64,000 nucleotides of DNA from Streptococcaceae bacterium AM104-57 (GCA_027659245.1 JAQDPW010000004.1:1-64000), one strand, 5' to 3'. Positions 37,647-47,035 are shown, counted from the stretch's first letter. Translations and numbers: made by a program. The notes: generated by a model not told the origin, from the sequence alone.

Positions 37647-38117
37647 TTAGAATGGTAAATCATCATCTGAAATATCCAAAGGATTAGTTGCTCCGAATGG
37701 ATTTTCATCGCGTGAAAAGTCAGGTACTGATTGAGTAGGTGCTGAATAGTTTGAACTTGGTGCAGAATAAGCTCCACCAGTATGTCCTTCACGCACACTA
37801 CGGCTTTCCAACATTTGGAAATTCTCAGCTACGACTTCCGTCACGTAGACACGTTGTCCTTGCTGGTTATCGTAACTACGAGTCTGAATACGACCTGTCA
37901 CCCCGATAAGCGAGCCTTTTTTAGCCCAGTTAGCAAGATTTTCAGCCTGTTGGCGCCACATAACGACATTGATAAAATCAGCCTCACGTTCGCCATTTTG
38001 ACTCTTAAATGTACGGTTTACTGCAAGAGTAAAAGTCGCAACTGCTACATTTGATGGGGTATAACGCAACTCAGCGTCACGAGTCATACGCCCTACAAGT
38101 ACAACATTGTTAATCAT
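37647..38117 (-). CDS. ssb: single-stranded DNA-binding protein SsbA
   Basis: This 156-residue replication SSB has an N-terminal OB fold ([23 protein letters not shown]...), a Ser/Pro/Thr-rich linker and the acidic tip ISDDDLPF, which recruits repair and replication proteins. The location between rpsF and rpsR is the standard Firmicute arrangement and distinguishes it from the competence-specific SsbB. It is 11 bp after rpsF. Confidence 0.96.
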   Translation of the reverse strand: MINNVVLVGRMTRDAELRYTPSNVAVATFTLAVNRTFKSQNGEREADFINVVMWRQQAENLANWAKKGSLIGVTGRIQTRSYDNQQGQRVYVTEVVAENFQMLESRSVREGHTGGAYSAPSSNYSAPTQSVPDFSRDENPFGATNPLDISDDDLPF

Positions 38118-38128
38118 AATCTACCTTC

Positions 38129-38419
38129 TTACGCGTCAAGTTTGACGATCATGTGACGAAGAATGTCAGCGTTGATTTTTGAAAGACGGTCAAACTCTTT
38201 AAGAGCTGCGTCGTCGTTTGCTTCAACGTTAACGATGTGGTAAAGTCCTTCACGGAAATCTTTGATTTCGTATGCAAGACGACGTTTTTCCCATGTTTTT
38301 GATTCAACAACAGTTGCACCGTTGTCAGTCAAGATAGAGTCAAAACGTGCTACCAAAGCGTTTTTCGCTTCTTCTTCAATGTTTGGACGAATGATATAAA
38401 GAATTTCGTATTTAGCCAT
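38129..38419 (-). CDS. rpsF: 30S ribosomal protein S6
   Basis: This 96-residue S6 begins [23 protein letters not shown] and has the [25 protein letters not shown]-contact region. It is first gene of the rpsF-ssb-rpsR operon; S6 with S18 is known to regulate this operon in many bacteria by binding the mRNA leader. The ribosome site is AGGAGGAACATATCA before ATG. Confidence 0.97.
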   Translation of the reverse strand: MAKYEILYIIRPNIEEEAKNALVARFDSILTDNGATVVESKTWEKRRLAYEIKDFREGLYHIVNVEANDDAALKEFDRLSKINADILRHMIVKLDA

Positions 38420-38446
38420 TGATATGTTCCTCCTTTTGGTCTAATG

Positions 38447-38522
38447 ACCCCAAGACATTGCAAGGGGTAAGTGAGGTTTGCTCACAATAAATTATTATAC
38501 TAGAAAAAAATTTTTTTCGCAA
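38447..38522 (-). promoter_or_regulatory. rpsF promoter and structured leader
   Basis: On the minus strand -35 TTGCGA (complement 38517-38522), 17 bp and -10 TATAAT (complement 38494-38499) are clear. The leader then has GTGAG..CTCAC and ACCCC..GGGGT (38447-38468) hairpins just before the ribosome site. Position and shape suit an S6:S18 autoregulatory leader, though I could not confirm the conserved binding bases. Confidence 0.55.
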
Positions 38523-38548
38523 GTGAAAAACTGCTTCTATTTTATTTT

Positions 38549-39205
38549 TTACAGTTTTTTTGCAGAAGTTTGTGTAATTTCTTCTACCTGAATATTCTCA
38601 GATTCAAATTTCTGTTTAAAAGTAGCTAGATCAACCGTTCCCTCAATTTGAACTTCGATAACAATCTTACCATCTTTACGTGGAACATTAACAGTATGAG
38701 AGATATTAAGATTTTCCTCAACGATTAAAGAAACAATCTTACCAAGTACCCCAACTTCATTTTCTGTGATAAAACGAACACGGATTCCCTCTTCGCCATA
38801 ACCAGAAATTTCAAGAAATGCTCTGAATACATCACGGTCAGTAATGACACCATAGACTTGTTCATTATCAATAACTGGCAAGATTCCAATCTTATTTTTC
38901 AGCATAAGATAGGTTGCATCTTCCAAACTTGCATAACCGGAGACAGTTACAACATTACGAATCATGACGTCTTTTACTTTTGTTTTATTGAGCAAGTAAT
39001 TCATCTCAAAGATTGAAAGACTCGTTGCTTTTGACGGACTGGCTTCAGCAATTGTTCCTTCTGTTACTAGACCAACTAATTTATCATTTTCAATAACAGG
39101 AAGACGATGCAAACCTTGTTCGCGCATCAAGTCTGCTGCATGTGCTACAGTCGTATCTGGGCTAATATATACGACCTTTCGTGTCATAAAATCTTTAACT
39201 GCCAT
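38549..39205 (-). CDS. CBS-domain protein with C-terminal ACT-like domain (AcuB-like)
   Basis: This 218-residue protein has two CBS domains in tandem (about 1-60 and 75-135: VKDFMTRKVVYISPDTTVAHAADLM; VKDVMIRNVVTVSGYASLEDATYLM). An ACT-like fold follows (VRFITENEVGVLGKIVSLIVEENLNISH). CBS pairs bind adenine nucleotides, so it is probably an energy-sensing regulator. It lies immediately upstream of rpsF but with a separate promoter, and after the liv operon. Confidence 0.85.
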   Translation of the reverse strand: MAVKDFMTRKVVYISPDTTVAHAADLMREQGLHRLPVIENDKLVGLVTEGTIAEASPSKATSLSIFEMNYLLNKTKVKDVMIRNVVTVSGYASLEDATYLMLKNKIGILPVIDNEQVYGVITDRDVFRAFLEISGYGEEGIRVRFITENEVGVLGKIVSLIVEENLNISHTVNVPRKDGKIVIEVQIEGTVDLATFKQKFESENIQVEEITQTSAKKL

Positions 39206-39376
39206 AGGAACTCTCCTTTATGTTTATAGCTTTATTATACACTTTTTACGAAAATCAATCAAACGCTTTCATCTCTTTTTCAAGATTCTGAAAACTCTGA
39301 AATACTATAAAAAGAGCCCTATATTAAGGCCCTCAATCTTATGATTATATAATTTGTTTGATAATCTTTCCCGCGA
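39206..39376. other. intergenic stretch upstream of the CBS gene
   Basis: This 171 bp contains the CBS gene promoter region on the minus strand and a possible weak hairpin around AAAAAGAGCCC..GGCCCTC (about 39310-39335). Together with the adjacent hairpin array it makes a 353-bp gap without a gene. Confidence 0.3.
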
Positions 39377-39562
39377 ACTAAAACAATCCACTGGATCTGA
39401 TGATTGCCAAGCAATCTCTATCTGCAACCTAAACTAGTCTCCCAGACTATACGAAGATTACTACGTAATCCTTATCTGCCGACTAAAAAGGTCCCCCGGA
39501 CTAATGTGGATTGCTTGGCAATCTTTATCTGCAGACTAAAACAATCCACTGGATTGTTTTAG
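39377..39562 (-). repeat. tandem array of ~52-bp double-hairpin units after livF
   Basis: Unit starts (ACTAAAA-like) are at 39377, 39427, 39482 and 39534, spaced 50, 55 and 52 bp. Each full unit has hairpin X (ATCCACTGGAT, AGTCTCCCAGACT, or GGTCCCCCGGACT) and hairpin Y (GATTGCCAAGCAATC, GATTACTACGTAATC, or GATTGCTTGGCAATC), then TATCTGC. The last unit, AAAACAATCCACTGGATTGTTTT, contains the livF stop and is its terminator. Confidence 0.8.
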
Positions 39563-40269
39563 CCACCTAGATATGCTTTTCTGACTTCATCTGATGCTGC
39601 GAGCTCTTTACCTGTTCCTGAAAGAACGATTTTACCTGTTTCAAGAACATATCCTCGATCTGCGATGGCTAGTGCTTTATTGGCATTTTGCTCAATTAAG
39701 AGAACGGTTGTTCCTTGTTTTTGAATATCTTGGATGATATCAAAAATTTCTTGGATAAAAATTGGTGCAAGCCCCATTGAAGGTTCATCTAAGAGAAGAA
39801 GTTTAGGTGTTGACATAAGCGCACGTCCCATAGCAAGCATCTGTTGCTCACCACCAGAAAGGGTAGCTGCATCTTGGTTTTTACGTTCTTCCAAACGCGG
39901 GAAACGTGAAAAGACTTTCTTCAAATTTGCTTGATTTTCTTCACGATTTTTCTTAAGGAAGGCTCCCATTTCCAAGTTTTCCATAACTGTCAAACCAGGG
40001 AAGACATGTCGTCCTTCTGGTACTTGTGAAAGACCTGATGCCACAATTTTCTGAGCTGGTGTCTTTTGAATTTCTTGTCCTAAAAATTCAATCCGACCAG
40101 AACTTGGACGAACAAGGCCTGATAAGGTACGAAGGATGGTTGTTTTACCAGCACCGTTTGCACCGATAAGGGAAACAACTTCTCCTTCATTTACTTCAAA
40201 GCTCACATCACGTACAGCTTGAATCATACCATAGTGTACTGAGAGGTTTTCAACTTTTAACATAGACAT
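39559..40269 (-). CDS. livF: branched-chain amino acid ABC transporter ATPase LivF
   Basis: This 236-residue ABC ATPase has Walker A GANGAGKT (36-43), signature LSGGEQQML, Walker B LLLLDEPSMGLAP and H-loop near LLIEQN. It is the second ATPase of the Leu/Ile/Val importer. Its ATG overlaps the livG stop by one base. Last gene of the liv operon; its stop lies in a terminator that begins a hairpin array. Confidence 0.93.
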   Translation of the reverse strand: MSMLKVENLSVHYGMIQAVRDVSFEVNEGEVVSLIGANGAGKTTILRTLSGLVRPSSGRIEFLGQEIQKTPAQKIVASGLSQVPEGRHVFPGLTVMENLEMGAFLKKNREENQANLKKVFSRFPRLEERKNQDAATLSGGEQQMLAMGRALMSTPKLLLLDEPSMGLAPIFIQEIFDIIQDIQKQGTTVLLIEQNANKALAIADRGYVLETGKIVLSGTGKELAASDEVRKAYLGG

Positions 40270-41033
40270 TAGGCTTCACCTCCAAGATAAGCTTCGATAA
40301 CACGTTTATTACTCTTGATTTCATCTGGTGTCCCGTGAGCAATCAAACGACCGTACTCAAGAACATAGATACGCTCCGTAACTTCCATAACCAAGTTCAT
40401 ATCATGTTCAATCAGCATAATAGTAATCTTGAATTCATCCTTAATACGACGAATCAACTCAGTTAATTCTGCAGTTTCTTGTGGATTCATACCCGCTGCA
40501 GGCTCATCCAAGAAGAGGATTTTAGGTTCTGTAGCAAGAGCACGAACAATCTCTAAGCGACGTTGTTGACCATAGGCTAAATTTTTAGCTAGAGTTTCAG
40601 CATCTCCATCCAAGTCAAAGATTTTTAGTAATTCTAAGGCTTTAGCTTTCAATTCTTTTTCATTCTTATAAAAAGCTGGTAAGCGCAAGAAACTTGCAAA
40701 AACATGTTGTTTATGATGATTGCTAAATGCAATCAGAACGTTATCCAAAACTGTCAAGTCCTTAAAGAGGCGGATATTTTGGAAGGTACGCCCTAAACCA
40801 AGAGATGCGATTTTATAGGGTTGCTTGCCATTTAACAAGTGACCATCCAAGGTTACTGTCCCTTCGCTTGGTTCATAAACACCTGTCAACAAGTTGAAGA
40901 GGGTTGTTTTCCCAGCACCATTCGGTCCAATCAAACCAACAAGTTCACCTTCGTTCAATTCGAGAGTGACGTCCCCAACGGCTGTCAGACCGCCAAAATG
41001 TTTGGTTAAATTTTTTACTTCAAGCAATGCCAT
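40269..41033 (-). CDS. livG: branched-chain amino acid ABC transporter ATPase LivG
   Basis: This 254-residue ATPase has Walker A GPNGAGKT (36-43), signature AYGQQRRLEI (LivG-type variant of LSGGQ), Walker B ILFLDEPAAGMNP and IEHDM. The extended insert after the Q-loop (HHKQHVFASFLRLPAFYKNE) is usual for LivG. It overlaps livM by one base and livF by one base, so all are tightly coupled. Confidence 0.93.
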   Translation of the reverse strand: MALLEVKNLTKHFGGLTAVGDVTLELNEGELVGLIGPNGAGKTTLFNLLTGVYEPSEGTVTLDGHLLNGKQPYKIASLGLGRTFQNIRLFKDLTVLDNVLIAFSNHHKQHVFASFLRLPAFYKNEKELKAKALELLKIFDLDGDAETLAKNLAYGQQRRLEIVRALATEPKILFLDEPAAGMNPQETAELTELIRRIKDEFKITIMLIEHDMNLVMEVTERIYVLEYGRLIAHGTPDEIKSNKRVIEAYLGGEA

Positions 41034-41989
41034 TAGTTTTGTCCCTCCTTCTTACCTTTTTTAAAGAGACGTGATAGGCTCAATTCCCAAGTCCCAAGAA
41101 GACCACCTGGTCTGAAGATCATAACAAGTACTAAGGCCAAAGCATAGATAATCATACGAACGCTGGCCACGTCTTGAAGGAGCATGTTCAAGATTCCAAG
41201 CACGATTGCAGCAACAATTGCCCCCGTAATGGATCCTAAACCACCAAATACAACGATAATCAATACATTGATAGAGTTGATGAACGTATAATCTTTTGGT
41301 ACGACTGATCCGATAAATCCTGACTGAAGACTACCAGCGATACTTGCAGTAACAGCACCAAAAACAAAAGCGATGATTTTAATTTTTGTAGTATTCACCC
41401 CTACTGACTCAGCAGCAATCTCATCTTCACGAACTGATAAGGTTAAACGTCCGATAGGACTACGAAGGAAATTGAGAGTAGCAATCGTTGTAATCACAGC
41501 AAAGAAATATACCATTTGCCAAGTTGTAAAGTTAGGAATCCCCAAAATACCAGCAGCACCGTTTGTAAGGCTTCCACCATTAATAATGAAAATACGAATA
41601 ATTTCAGCAACCCCTAAAGTTGCAACTGCAAGATAATCCCCTTTCAAACGTAGGGTAGGAATTCCAACTACCAAGGCAACCAAACCAGCAATAATGGCAC
41701 CGAGCAACATAGCTCCAAAGAATGCACCATAGGTTGGAGATTTTGATCCGATAATGGCTGCTGCATAGGCACCAATAGCCATAAATCCAGCATGTCCAAG
41801 TGAAAACTGACCAGAGAACCCAACTATTAGGTTAAGACCTACTGCTAGAATAATGTTGATACCGATTTGTTCAATAATCTGAATATGGAAAAGGTTCAAG
41901 ACTCCTACAGAAACCAATAGGCTAATCAAACCATATCCAAGCAACAAAAGGAATAACCATAGAATATTAACTTTTAAATTTTCTTTCAT
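41033..41989 (-). CDS. livM: branched-chain amino acid ABC transporter permease LivM
   Basis: This 318-residue integral membrane permease has 8-10 helices and the motif LAVGLNLIVGFSGQFSLGHAGFMAIGAYAAA, diagnostic for LivM. The cytoplasmic loop GRLTLSVREDEIAAESVG contacts the ATPases. It is adjacent to livH with a 3-bp gap. Confidence 0.93.
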   Translation of the reverse strand: MKENLKVNILWLFLLLLGYGLISLLVSVGVLNLFHIQIIEQIGINIILAVGLNLIVGFSGQFSLGHAGFMAIGAYAAAIIGSKSPTYGAFFGAMLLGAIIAGLVALVVGIPTLRLKGDYLAVATLGVAEIIRIFIINGGSLTNGAAGILGIPNFTTWQMVYFFAVITTIATLNFLRSPIGRLTLSVREDEIAAESVGVNTTKIKIIAFVFGAVTASIAGSLQSGFIGSVVPKDYTFINSINVLIIVVFGGLGSITGAIVAAIVLGILNMLLQDVASVRMIIYALALVLVMIFRPGGLLGTWELSLSRLFKKGKKEGQN

Positions 41990-41992
41990 TGT

Positions 41993-42871
41993 TTACACCT
42001 TCTCTTTCACATTCTTACCGAGGATACCAGCTGGACGAACAATCAAGATTAAGAGCAAGATTCCATACACGATGGCATCACGGAAATCTGACATTCCGAA
42101 GGCGGTAGCAAATGTCTCCAAAAGACCAATAACAAAGCCACCTAGAGCTGCACCAGGGATAATTCCGATACCACCAAGAACGGCAGCCACAAATGATTTA
42201 ATACCTGGAGTCATTCCCATCAATGGTTCAAGAGAGTTATAGTAAAGCGCAATCAAGACACCCGCTGCACCAGCTAGAGCTGAACCCAATGCAAAGGTGA
42301 AACTGATTGTACGGTTTACGTTAATCCCCATCAGCTGAGCAGCATCACTATCTACAGAAACAGCACGCATAGCTTTCCCCATCTTGGTTTTTTGTACGAT
42401 GAGTTGTAGAAGAACCATCAAAACAAGTGAGACAGTCAAAATCAACAATTGAATATTTGTTAGACTGATTGGTCCCAAGTCATAACGAACTGTTTGGATT
42501 GCTTGAGGGAAGGCACGTGTATTGGCGCCTACCAGATAGACCATCCCATACTCCAGTAAGAAGGAAACCCCGATGGCTGTAATCAATACAGAGATACGAG
42601 TTGAATGACGTAATGGACGATAAGCAAGAAACTCAATGATAACACCGAGAATTGCCGTTCCGATCATCGATAAGATCAAGGCTACAAAGAAATTTAATTG
42701 CAAGGAATTAATCAAGAAATAACCCATGAAAGCACCCATCATATAAATATCACCGTGGGCAAAGTTAATGAGCTTGATAATTCCATAAACCATAGTATAA
42801 CCTAGGGCTAGCAGTGCATAGACACTCCCCAAGATTAGACCATTGACAAGTTGTTGAAGCATATGGTTCAC
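41993..42871 (-). CDS. livH: branched-chain amino acid ABC transporter permease LivH
   Basis: This 292-residue permease starts MLQQLVNGLILGSVYALLALGYTMVYGIIKLINFAHGD, the LivH hallmark. The cytoplasmic coupling segment is KMGKAMRAVSVDSDAAQLMGI. It is separated from livJ by 106 bp, which may allow higher expression of the binding protein. An upstream codon (MNHM) may be used instead of the second Met. Confidence 0.93.
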   Translation of the reverse strand: MNHMLQQLVNGLILGSVYALLALGYTMVYGIIKLINFAHGDIYMMGAFMGYFLINSLQLNFFVALILSMIGTAILGVIIEFLAYRPLRHSTRISVLITAIGVSFLLEYGMVYLVGANTRAFPQAIQTVRYDLGPISLTNIQLLILTVSLVLMVLLQLIVQKTKMGKAMRAVSVDSDAAQLMGINVNRTISFTFALGSALAGAAGVLIALYYNSLEPLMGMTPGIKSFVAAVLGGIGIIPGAALGGFVIGLLETFATAFGMSDFRDAIVYGILLLILIVRPAGILGKNVKEKV

Positions 42872-42977
42872 TCTTTCTAAGTTTTATTTTTTAGGATTTT
42901 TATAAAAAAATAATCCTTTCATAAACACCGAAACAGGGAGTGAGTAAAAGCTCATTCCCCATTTCCTGTATCTATAA

Positions 42978-44138
42978 TTATGGTTTTACGACTTCTGCCG
43001 CTTCTACTTTACCATTATTCATGGTCATCATGAAGGCTGTTTTCACAGTGTTGTGATCTGCATCAAAGCTTGTTTGACCTGTAACACCTTCAAAGTCTTT
43101 TGTTTTAGCAAGGTTATCCTTGATTTCACCTGAGTTTTTAGCACCTTTTGCTGCGTTTGCTACAAGGTGAACTGAGTCATAAGCCAAGGCTGCAAATGTT
43201 GAAGGCTCTTCATTGTATTTAGCACGGTATGCATCAAGGAAGGCTTTTGCCTTAGCAGAAACTTCTACAGTAGTTGAGAAGCCTGAGATAAAGTAGATGT
43301 TTGATGCTTTTTCAGCAGTTGCTTGTTGTACAAACTCTTCACCGTTAAATCCATCACCACCAATGATTGGTTTATCAATTCCCATACCACGAGCTTGGTT
43401 TACAATCTTACCAGCTTCTGTGTAGTAACCTGGCAATACGATTGCATCAAAGTCTTTATCTTTGATTTTTGTCAAAGCTGCTTGGAAGTCAGTGTCACCT
43501 GATACAAACGTTTCATCTGCTACAATTTCGCCTGAGAATGAATCACGGAATGATTTTGCAATTCCTTTAGCGTAGTCGCTTGAGTTATCAGTATACAAGA
43601 CAACTTTCTTAGCGTTCAACTTGTTTGTAACATAGTTAGAAATGATTTTTCCTTGGAAACTATCTTGGAAAGTTCCGATAAAGAGGTAATCTTGACCTTT
43701 AGTCAATCCATCTTGAGTCGCACTTGGCGAAATCAATGGAACACCTGCTTTTGTAGCGTTCGCTACCGCAGCTGCAGTTGCACCAGATGTCGCAGGTCCT
43801 ACGATAGCTGATACTTTAGATTGGGTTACAAGGTTAGTTGTAACTGAAGCTGCCTCAGCTGTTTCAGACTTGTTATCTTTATCAACTACTTCGATTTGTT
43901 TTCCATCGATACCGCCTGCGGCATTGATTTCATCAACGGCAAGTTGGGCACCTTTTTGTTCAGATGTTCCGTAGGCAGCTACGGCACCAGTTTCTTCGAA
44001 GTTAAATCCGATTTTGATTGTCTTTTCATCTACTGAGTTACCAGCAGCGTTTGACGCTCCAGACTTCACTTCTCCGCAGGCTGCAAGAAGTGCTACACTT
44101 GCAAGCGCCACAAACGATAGGGCAAATTTTTTCTTCAT
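42978..44138 (-). CDS. livJ: branched-chain amino acid-binding lipoprotein LivJ
   Basis: This 386-residue periplasmic-type binding protein is tethered as a lipoprotein: signal MKKKFALSFVALASVALLAAC with C21. The mature part begins with a Ser/Asn-rich linker then TIKIGFNFEETGAVAAYG and the ligand region IVGPATSGATAAA, typical of Leu/Ile/Val binding proteins. It is first gene of livJHMGF and preceded by a promoter with a CodY-like box. Confidence 0.93.
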   Translation of the reverse strand: MKKKFALSFVALASVALLAACGEVKSGASNAAGNSVDEKTIKIGFNFEETGAVAAYGTSEQKGAQLAVDEINAAGGIDGKQIEVVDKDNKSETAEAASVTTNLVTQSKVSAIVGPATSGATAAAVANATKAGVPLISPSATQDGLTKGQDYLFIGTFQDSFQGKIISNYVTNKLNAKKVVLYTDNSSDYAKGIAKSFRDSFSGEIVADETFVSGDTDFQAALTKIKDKDFDAIVLPGYYTEAGKIVNQARGMGIDKPIIGGDGFNGEEFVQQATAEKASNIYFISGFSTTVEVSAKAKAFLDAYRAKYNEEPSTFAALAYDSVHLVANAAKGAKNSGEIKDNLAKTKDFEGVTGQTSFDADHNTVKTAFMMTMNNGKVEAAEVVKP

Positions 44139-44178
44139 CTTTTTGTCTCCTTATTTCTTAAATAAATAGCATGTTAAG

Positions 44179-44207
44179 AATATACCGAATTATCAGAAAA
44201 TTGTCAA
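44179..44207 (-). promoter_or_regulatory. liv promoter with CodY-like operator
   Basis: On the minus strand -35 TTGACA (complement 44202-44207), 17 bp and -10 TATATT (complement 44179-44184). AATTATCAGAAAATT (44188-44202) lies inside the promoter and matches the CodY consensus AATTTTCWGAAAATT at 14 of 15 positions. Repression by CodY when branched-chain amino acids are abundant is expected. Confidence 0.75.
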
Positions 44208-44224
44208 CACATTTATCTAAATTT

Positions 44225-44494
44225 TTACATGATAACGTTTTCGTTATTTCTGTAGAGACTACCAACAAAGGGAGTTTCCAATTCTTGGATATGACATTGT
44301 CTCACTTTTTTGACAAATTTCTCTTTTCCTAAACGGCTAACCAGTTCTTCCACTTCTTCTGTTGGGACATAAAGTTGCAGATAACGGTGTTTTTTAGAGT
44401 GGTAACAAATATCACCATAATGATCGAGTTTTTTTGCATCACGATTATAGTATAGGTAGATAATCAGACCAGACCGATTCTCTTTTTGAAACAT
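44225..44494 (-). CDS. DUF2129 / YlbG-family protein
   Basis: This 89-residue cytoplasmic protein starts [28 protein letters not shown] at ATG 44494, which has GAAGGAAG 7 nt upstream; the 44515 start does not. It contains the YlbG/UPF0298 pattern ([17 protein letters not shown]). Function is unknown. Its position between clpP and liv is conserved in streptococci as I recall. Confidence 0.85.
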   Translation of the reverse strand: MFQKENRSGLIIYLYYNRDAKKLDHYGDICYHSKKHRYLQLYVPTEEVEELVSRLGKEKFVKKVRQCHIQELETPFVGSLYRNNENVIM

Positions 44495-44569
44495 ATTACA
44501 ACTTCCTTCTAACAATCTTCTTACTATTATATCAAAAAAAGCAAACTCAGTCGAGTTTGCTTCAAAAGA

Positions 44570-45160
44570 TTAATTCAAAGAATTATTAGCCATGATTTCA
44601 TCAATGAAACCATATTCAAGTGTTTCTTGAGCGCTCATCCAGTAATCACGTTCAGCATCAGCGTGAATTTGCTCAACTGATTTACCAGAATTATCTGCAA
44701 GAATTTGTTCCAAAGTCTTACGAGTTTTAAGCAAGTGTTCAGCAGCAATAGCCATATCTGTCTGTTGCGTACCACCACCAGTACCACCCATAGGTTGGTG
44801 AATCATGTACTCTGCATTTGGAAGCATGAAGCGTTTGCCCTTAGCACCACTTGATGCGATAATAGTTCCCATTGAGGCAGCCATACCCATAACAATCGTT
44901 TGTACGTCTGCTTTGATGAAATTCATAGTATCTACAATTGCCAAACCAGCTGAAACTGATCCACCTGGAGTATTGACATAGAGGTAGATATCTTTAGTGC
45001 TGTCTTGAGCATCCAAGAAGAGCAACTGAGCAATAACTGAGTTTGCCATATTGTCTTCAACTGGACCTGTCAGCATGATGATGCGGTCTTTCAAAAGACG
45101 AGAGTAGATATCGTAGGAACGTTCCCCACGACTTGTTTGTTCAATTACTACAGGAATCAT
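44570..45160 (-). CDS. clpP: ATP-dependent Clp protease proteolytic subunit
   Basis: This 196-residue serine peptidase has the catalytic triad S96 (GMAASMG), H121 (MIHQP) and an Asp near 172 (HADAERDYW). It forms a double heptamer with ClpC, ClpE or ClpX and degrades misfolded and regulatory proteins; in pneumococcus it affects competence and stress survival. The promoter carries a CtsR-like heptad repeat, so heat induction is expected. Monocistronic. Confidence 0.97.
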   Translation of the reverse strand: MIPVVIEQTSRGERSYDIYSRLLKDRIIMLTGPVEDNMANSVIAQLLFLDAQDSTKDIYLYVNTPGGSVSAGLAIVDTMNFIKADVQTIVMGMAASMGTIIASSGAKGKRFMLPNAEYMIHQPMGGTGGGTQQTDMAIAAEHLLKTRKTLEQILADNSGKSVEQIHADAERDYWMSAQETLEYGFIDEIMANNSLN

Positions 45161-45213
45161 TGATTTCTCCTTTTGATCTTTTTAATGAGTAGATCACTAC
45201 TGATAATGAAGCT

Positions 45214-45243
45214 ATTATACCCCATTGGTCAAAAAAGGTCAAT
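45214..45243 (-). promoter_or_regulatory. clpP promoter overlapped by CtsR operator
   Basis: GGTCAAA-AAA-GGTCAAT (45227-45243) is the CtsR direct heptad repeat with 3-bp spacer. On the minus strand it covers -35 TTGACC (complement 45237-45242); 17 bp later is -10 TATAAT (complement 45214-45219). CtsR bound here would block RNA polymerase. Confidence 0.85.
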
Positions 45244-45275
45244 TTTTTAATTTGATCAAATCCTAGATTGGATTC

Positions 45276-45905
45276 TTATTTAGTACCGAACAAGCGGTCA
45301 CCAGCATCTCCAAGACCTGGAACGATGTATCCATTTTCGTTCAAGCGTTCATCCAAAGCTGCTGTAAAAATTTCAACATCAGGATGTGCTGCATTAAGAG
45401 CTTCAACCCCTTCTGGTGCTGCAACTAGGCAGACAAATTTAATGTTTGAAGCGCCACGTTTTTTGAGGGAATCAACAGCAAGGATAGCTGAACCACCTGT
45501 CGCAAGCATTGGGTCAACAACAAAGATTTGACGTTGGTCGATATCTTCTGGTAATTTTACCAAGTATTCAACAGGTTGAAGAGTTTCTTCATCACGGTAC
45601 ATACCGATATGTCCAACCTTAGCAGCTGGAACCAAGCTCAAGAGACCGTCAACCATACCGATACCAGCGCGCAAGATTGGTACGATTGCTAATTTTTTAC
45701 CTGTCAATTGTTTTTGAACGGTTTTAGTAATTGGTGTTTCAATTTCCACATCTTCAAGCGGAAGATCACGAAGCACTTCATAGCCCATCAACATAGCGAT
45801 TTCATCAACTAATTCACGAAATGCTTTAGTAGAAGTGTCTGTGCGACGCAAGATTGACAATTTATGTTGGATTAGTGGATGATCGATAACTTCAATTTTT
45901 CCCAT
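45276..45905 (-). CDS. upp: uracil phosphoribosyltransferase
   Basis: This enzyme converts uracil and PRPP to UMP. The 209-residue length is standard from ATG 45905 ([21 protein letters not shown]), with GAAGGA upstream; the 45926 start is not needed. It has the PRPP-binding [16 protein letters not shown] and C-terminal [13 protein letters not shown] motifs. Next to dCMP deaminase, it makes a small pyrimidine salvage group on the minus strand. Confidence 0.96.
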   Translation of the reverse strand: MGKIEVIDHPLIQHKLSILRRTDTSTKAFRELVDEIAMLMGYEVLRDLPLEDVEIETPITKTVQKQLTGKKLAIVPILRAGIGMVDGLLSLVPAAKVGHIGMYRDEETLQPVEYLVKLPEDIDQRQIFVVDPMLATGGSAILAVDSLKKRGASNIKFVCLVAAPEGVEALNAAHPDVEIFTAALDERLNENGYIVPGLGDAGDRLFGTK

Positions 45906-45991
45906 TTTCTGAATTCCTTCTTTCAATTTATTCTTCTTATTATATCAAAAAATGGTTTAAAAATCCTTATAAACCATCTTTTTTTTAATTT

Positions 45992-46459
45992 TTAAATCAA
46001 GTTAGCTTCTTGAAGAGCTGCTTGTACTGTCTCAAGTGGTAAATGGGTCAACTCGGTCCCTTTTTCACGATAGAGATACTGGGCATAGTCGTCCATACGG
46101 TACTGGTTAATATAAACGACACGCTCACATCCTACCTGAAGCAATTGCTTGGTGCAGTTGAGACAAGGAAAATGAGTAACGTAGGCTGTAAATCCTTTTG
46201 GAACGCCACGTTCGGCCCCTTGTAGTATAGCATTTACCTCTGCATGAAGAGTGCGCACACAGTGGCCCTCAATCACCAAACAGTCATGGTCAATACAATG
46301 CTCCGTTCCTGATACAGAACCATTGTATCCTGTTGAAATCACCTTATTATCCTTGACTAAAACAGCTCCCACCTTAGCGCGTTTACAGGTTGAACGATTG
46401 GCAATCAATAGAGCTTGAGCAGCAAAATACTCATCCCAAGCCAGTCTTTTTTCTGTCAT
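45992..46459 (-). CDS. deoxycytidylate (dCMP) deaminase, ComEB-type
   Basis: This 155-residue zinc deaminase has the catalytic LHAEVNAIL (His ligand and proton-shuttle Glu) and PCLNCTKQLLQVGC (two Cys ligands). dCMP to dUMP supplies thymidylate synthesis. The homolog in Bacillus is comEB, but no comEA/EC genes are nearby, so a competence role is not implied. The ribosome site is AGGAGAG before ATG. Confidence 0.92.
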   Translation of the reverse strand: MTEKRLAWDEYFAAQALLIANRSTCKRAKVGAVLVKDNKVISTGYNGSVSGTEHCIDHDCLVIEGHCVRTLHAEVNAILQGAERGVPKGFTAYVTHFPCLNCTKQLLQVGCERVVYINQYRMDDYAQYLYREKGTELTHLPLETVQAALQEANLI

Positions 46460-46477
46460 ATCTTCTCTCCTCTTGGT

Positions 46478-47035
46478 TTATTTTTTGAAAAATGGTAGGC
46501 GTAAATCTGCAATTTTTTCAGCAGGAACCTTCATTCCATCCTTGATCCATTTAAGCAAAACTGATACGATGGCAGAACTCCAAAAAGAATGCAGGTAAGA
46601 GCTGACTCCTTTTGATTTTCCATAGTATTTTTCTAAAAATTCTTGCATGGCTTGCACAAAGATTTTTTCCAAGTGGTAATCCAAGGCAAGCTGAATAACC
46701 TTCGCCTCTTTCTTGGCTTCTCTAAAGAGGCGAACCCAAACCAGATAGAGGTCCGTTTTAACATCGTAATGGCTCAATTGCTCCATAATGTTATGGACGC
46801 TTCGTTTAAAGACACTTTCTAAAATCTCTTCTTTGGAGTCATAGTTTCGATAAAAAGCTGCACGGGAGACCCCAGCTCGTTTTACCAATTCGGAAATGCT
46901 AATCTTTGTTAATTCCTTTTTCTCCAAAAGTTGCAAGAGAGCTGTTTCGATAGCTTCTCTGGTCAATAAATTGGATTCTTGATTGGATTTTCTGAGATTT
47001 TCAAGTGAATTTTCAGAAATTCTTCGTTCGGCCAT
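46478..47035 (-). CDS. TetR/AcrR-family transcriptional regulator
   Basis: This 185-residue protein has N-terminal helix-turn-helix TKISISELVKRAGVSRAAFYRNYDSKEEIL (about 39-68), the classic TetR DNA-binding signature. The C-terminal helical domain is generic (TetR_C_8-like), so the ligand is unknown. It diverges from degV; a 124-bp shared gap suggests it could regulate itself and perhaps degV. Confidence 0.88.
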   Translation of the reverse strand: MAERRISENSLENLRKSNQESNLLTREAIETALLQLLEKKELTKISISELVKRAGVSRAAFYRNYDSKEEILESVFKRSVHNIMEQLSHYDVKTDLYLVWVRLFREAKKEAKVIQLALDYHLEKIFVQAMQEFLEKYYGKSKGVSSYLHSFWSSAIVSVLLKWIKDGMKVPAEKIADLRLPFFKK

